Assembly (NCBI RefSeq): GCF_003992675.1 | Contig: NZ_RZMZ01000002.1 | Span: forward strand, 188,501-252,500 | Length of the DNA stretch: 64,000 nt | From: Flagellimonas marinaquae | GTDB lineage: Bacteria; Bacteroidota; Bacteroidia; Flavobacteriales; Flavobacteriaceae | Reading direction: 5' to 3' | Shown: positions 63,046-64,000 of the stretch, piece by piece | How the letters are laid out: each line of letters starts with the position of its first letter | Numbering within the stretch: position 1 is the stretch's first letter | Position numbers and translations under genes: made by a program | The notes under the pieces: model-generated | What the model saw: only the letters and a program-made list of their open reading frames with translations | What the model was told of the DNA's origin: nothing | The model's database searches: none

Positions 63046-64000
63046 ATGAAATATTTTTTATTGACTTTTGCCTTATTGGCAACCTCACTGGTCAGTGCCC
63101 AGCAATCTACGGGCAGTATCGTAGGTAAACTGACCGATCAAGAGTACAACAATGAACCTCTTCCTTTTGCCAACGTACTTATAAAAGGTACAACTATTGG
63201 TACAACATCGGATTTTGATGGACTTTATGAGATATCCGGAGTTGCACCTGGTACATATACCGTGGTTTATAGCTTTTTGGGTTATGAAACCGTAGAGGTA
63301 CCAAATGTAACTGTTGAAGCCGGTAAGGTAACAAGTGTTGATGTCCCCATGAGTGCGGGACAGGGAATGGTGCTGGATGAAGTTGTAGTTACCACTGTAT
63401 CTCGAAAGGATTCGGAAGTAGCACTTCTATTAGACCAAAAGAGAGCCATTGAGATAAAGGAAAGTATTGGAGCTGTGGAATTGGGAAATTTAGGAATTTC
63501 CGATGTAAAGTCCGCTGCCACCAAGATCTCCGGAGTAACAGAAAGTGAAGCCTCTGGCGACGTATTTGTTCGTGGTCTTGGTGACAGGTATTTAACAACT
63601 ACCTTTAATGGTCTTCCTATACCATCGGATGATGTAGAGAGAAAAAACATCGACCTTGGTTTGTTCCCAACACGGGTCATTCAAAATGTAAGTATCAGTA
63701 AAACCTACTCCGCAGCTACTTCTGCAGACCAAGCTTCTGGTAACATCAATATCGCATCCAGAGAGTTGGCCGGAACCAGCGAGTTGGAAGTTGGGGTTTC
63801 GGTTGGGGCCAATACCAATGCCATTGGAGATGGCTCAGACGGGCCAGGATACCAGGTAACCGCCAACTATGAAGACACCTCGTTAGGTTTTTACGATACC
63901 AATATAGATATCAGAGAACAGATTACCAATCAATCTTGGGATGCCAACACCTTGGACACCCCTGCCAATATGGGTATCAATATTAGCGGTGGAAAGTCGT
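63046..64000 (+). CDS. TonB-dependent receptor, N-terminal part (3' truncated by window)
   Basis: 318 residues are visible and the frame is open at the right edge. A signal peptide covers 1-19 (FALLATSLVSAQ). A carboxypeptidase-like regulatory domain follows at about 24-105 (LPFANVLIKGTTIGTTSDFDG, LGYETVEV). The linker GMVLDEVVVTTVSR and plug domain (ISGVTESEASGDVFVRGLGDRYLTTTFNG, SISKTYSATSADQASGNINI) come next. The barrel begins at about 255. The Pho-box-like repeat just upstream and the divergent phoBR suggest that it takes up a phosphorus compound under starvation (inference). Confidence 0.92.
   Translation, partial: MKYFLLTFALLATSLVSAQQSTGSIVGKLTDQEYNNEPLPFANVLIKGTTIGTTSDFDGLYEISGVAPGTYTVVYSFLGYETVEVPNVTVEAGKVTSVDVPMSAGQGMVLDEVVVTTVSRKDSEVALLLDQKRAIEIKESIGAVELGNLGISDVKSAATKISGVTESEASGDVFVRGLGDRYLTTTFNGLPIPSDDVERKNIDLGLFPTRVIQNVSISKTYSAATSADQASGNINIASRELAGTSELEVGVSVGANTNAIGDGSDGPGYQVTANYEDTSLGFYDTNIDIREQITNQSWDANTLDTPANMGINISGGKS

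Overview
The window is a dense, mostly single-copy stretch of chromosome from a marine-type Flavobacteriaceae (Bacteroidota). The evidence is a SusC/SusD pair, many lipoproteins, a mevalonate-pathway cluster, PhoB/PhoR next to a TonB-dependent receptor, TAnnTTTG-type -7 promoter boxes and an absence of strong Shine-Dalgarno sites. I saw no rRNA, tRNA, CRISPR array, insertion sequence or phage gene. The genus cannot be fixed from this sequence alone.

Layout. 1-2766: 3' end of an M1 aminopeptidase and a CBM9/DUF5916 outer-membrane protein. 2767-4737: small accessory island with three unrelated small genes, each preceded by three 21-bp direct repeats; the two AT-rich genes also share a 95-bp 5' element and a short 3' element. 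4738-8756 (minus): RluB-type pseudouridine synthase, UbiA-type prenyltransferase, mevalonate kinase-like GHMP kinase, diphosphomevalonate decarboxylase. 8848-14207: TspO, DUF1697 protein, glycerol kinase plus aquaglyceroporin, HI0933-type flavoprotein, glycerophosphodiesterase lipoprotein.

14315-33722: glycan-uptake locus. An alpha-amylase lipoprotein and a LacI regulator run leftwards. A LacI-type operator lies in the divergent region. SusC, SusD, three tandem ~1,100-residue VCBS/ASPIC-UnbV lipoproteins and a vanadium-haloperoxidase-like PAP2 lipoprotein run rightwards. A hairpin terminator after susD separates the receptor pair from the VCBS operon.

33745-51701: a membrane-anchored SRPBCC/effector-binding protein, a beta-propeller-like exported protein, a phosphoesterase-barrel fusion, an HD domain fused to a Pycsar-type membrane effector, a GAF protein, a second phosphoesterase, a class V aminotransferase-fold protein, a membrane AraC regulator, an acyltransferase, a secreted protein, a penicillin-acylase-family lipoprotein, a 27-residue membrane micro-ORF and a TPM-domain protein.

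51824-64000: an ABC exporter; an iron-sulfur/redox group (Mrp, NifU-C, ferredoxin reductase, 2Fe-2S ferredoxin); an amidase lipoprotein; an alkyltransferase-like protein without the acceptor cysteine; LysE; TrmB; a glycosyltransferase overlapping PhoR tail to tail; PhoR-PhoB; and the start of a TonB-dependent receptor behind an 11-bp-phased Pho-box-like repeat.

The best candidates for something new are the repeat-driven cassette island (2767-4664) and the stand-alone HD-Pycsar effector fusion (39252-40442).
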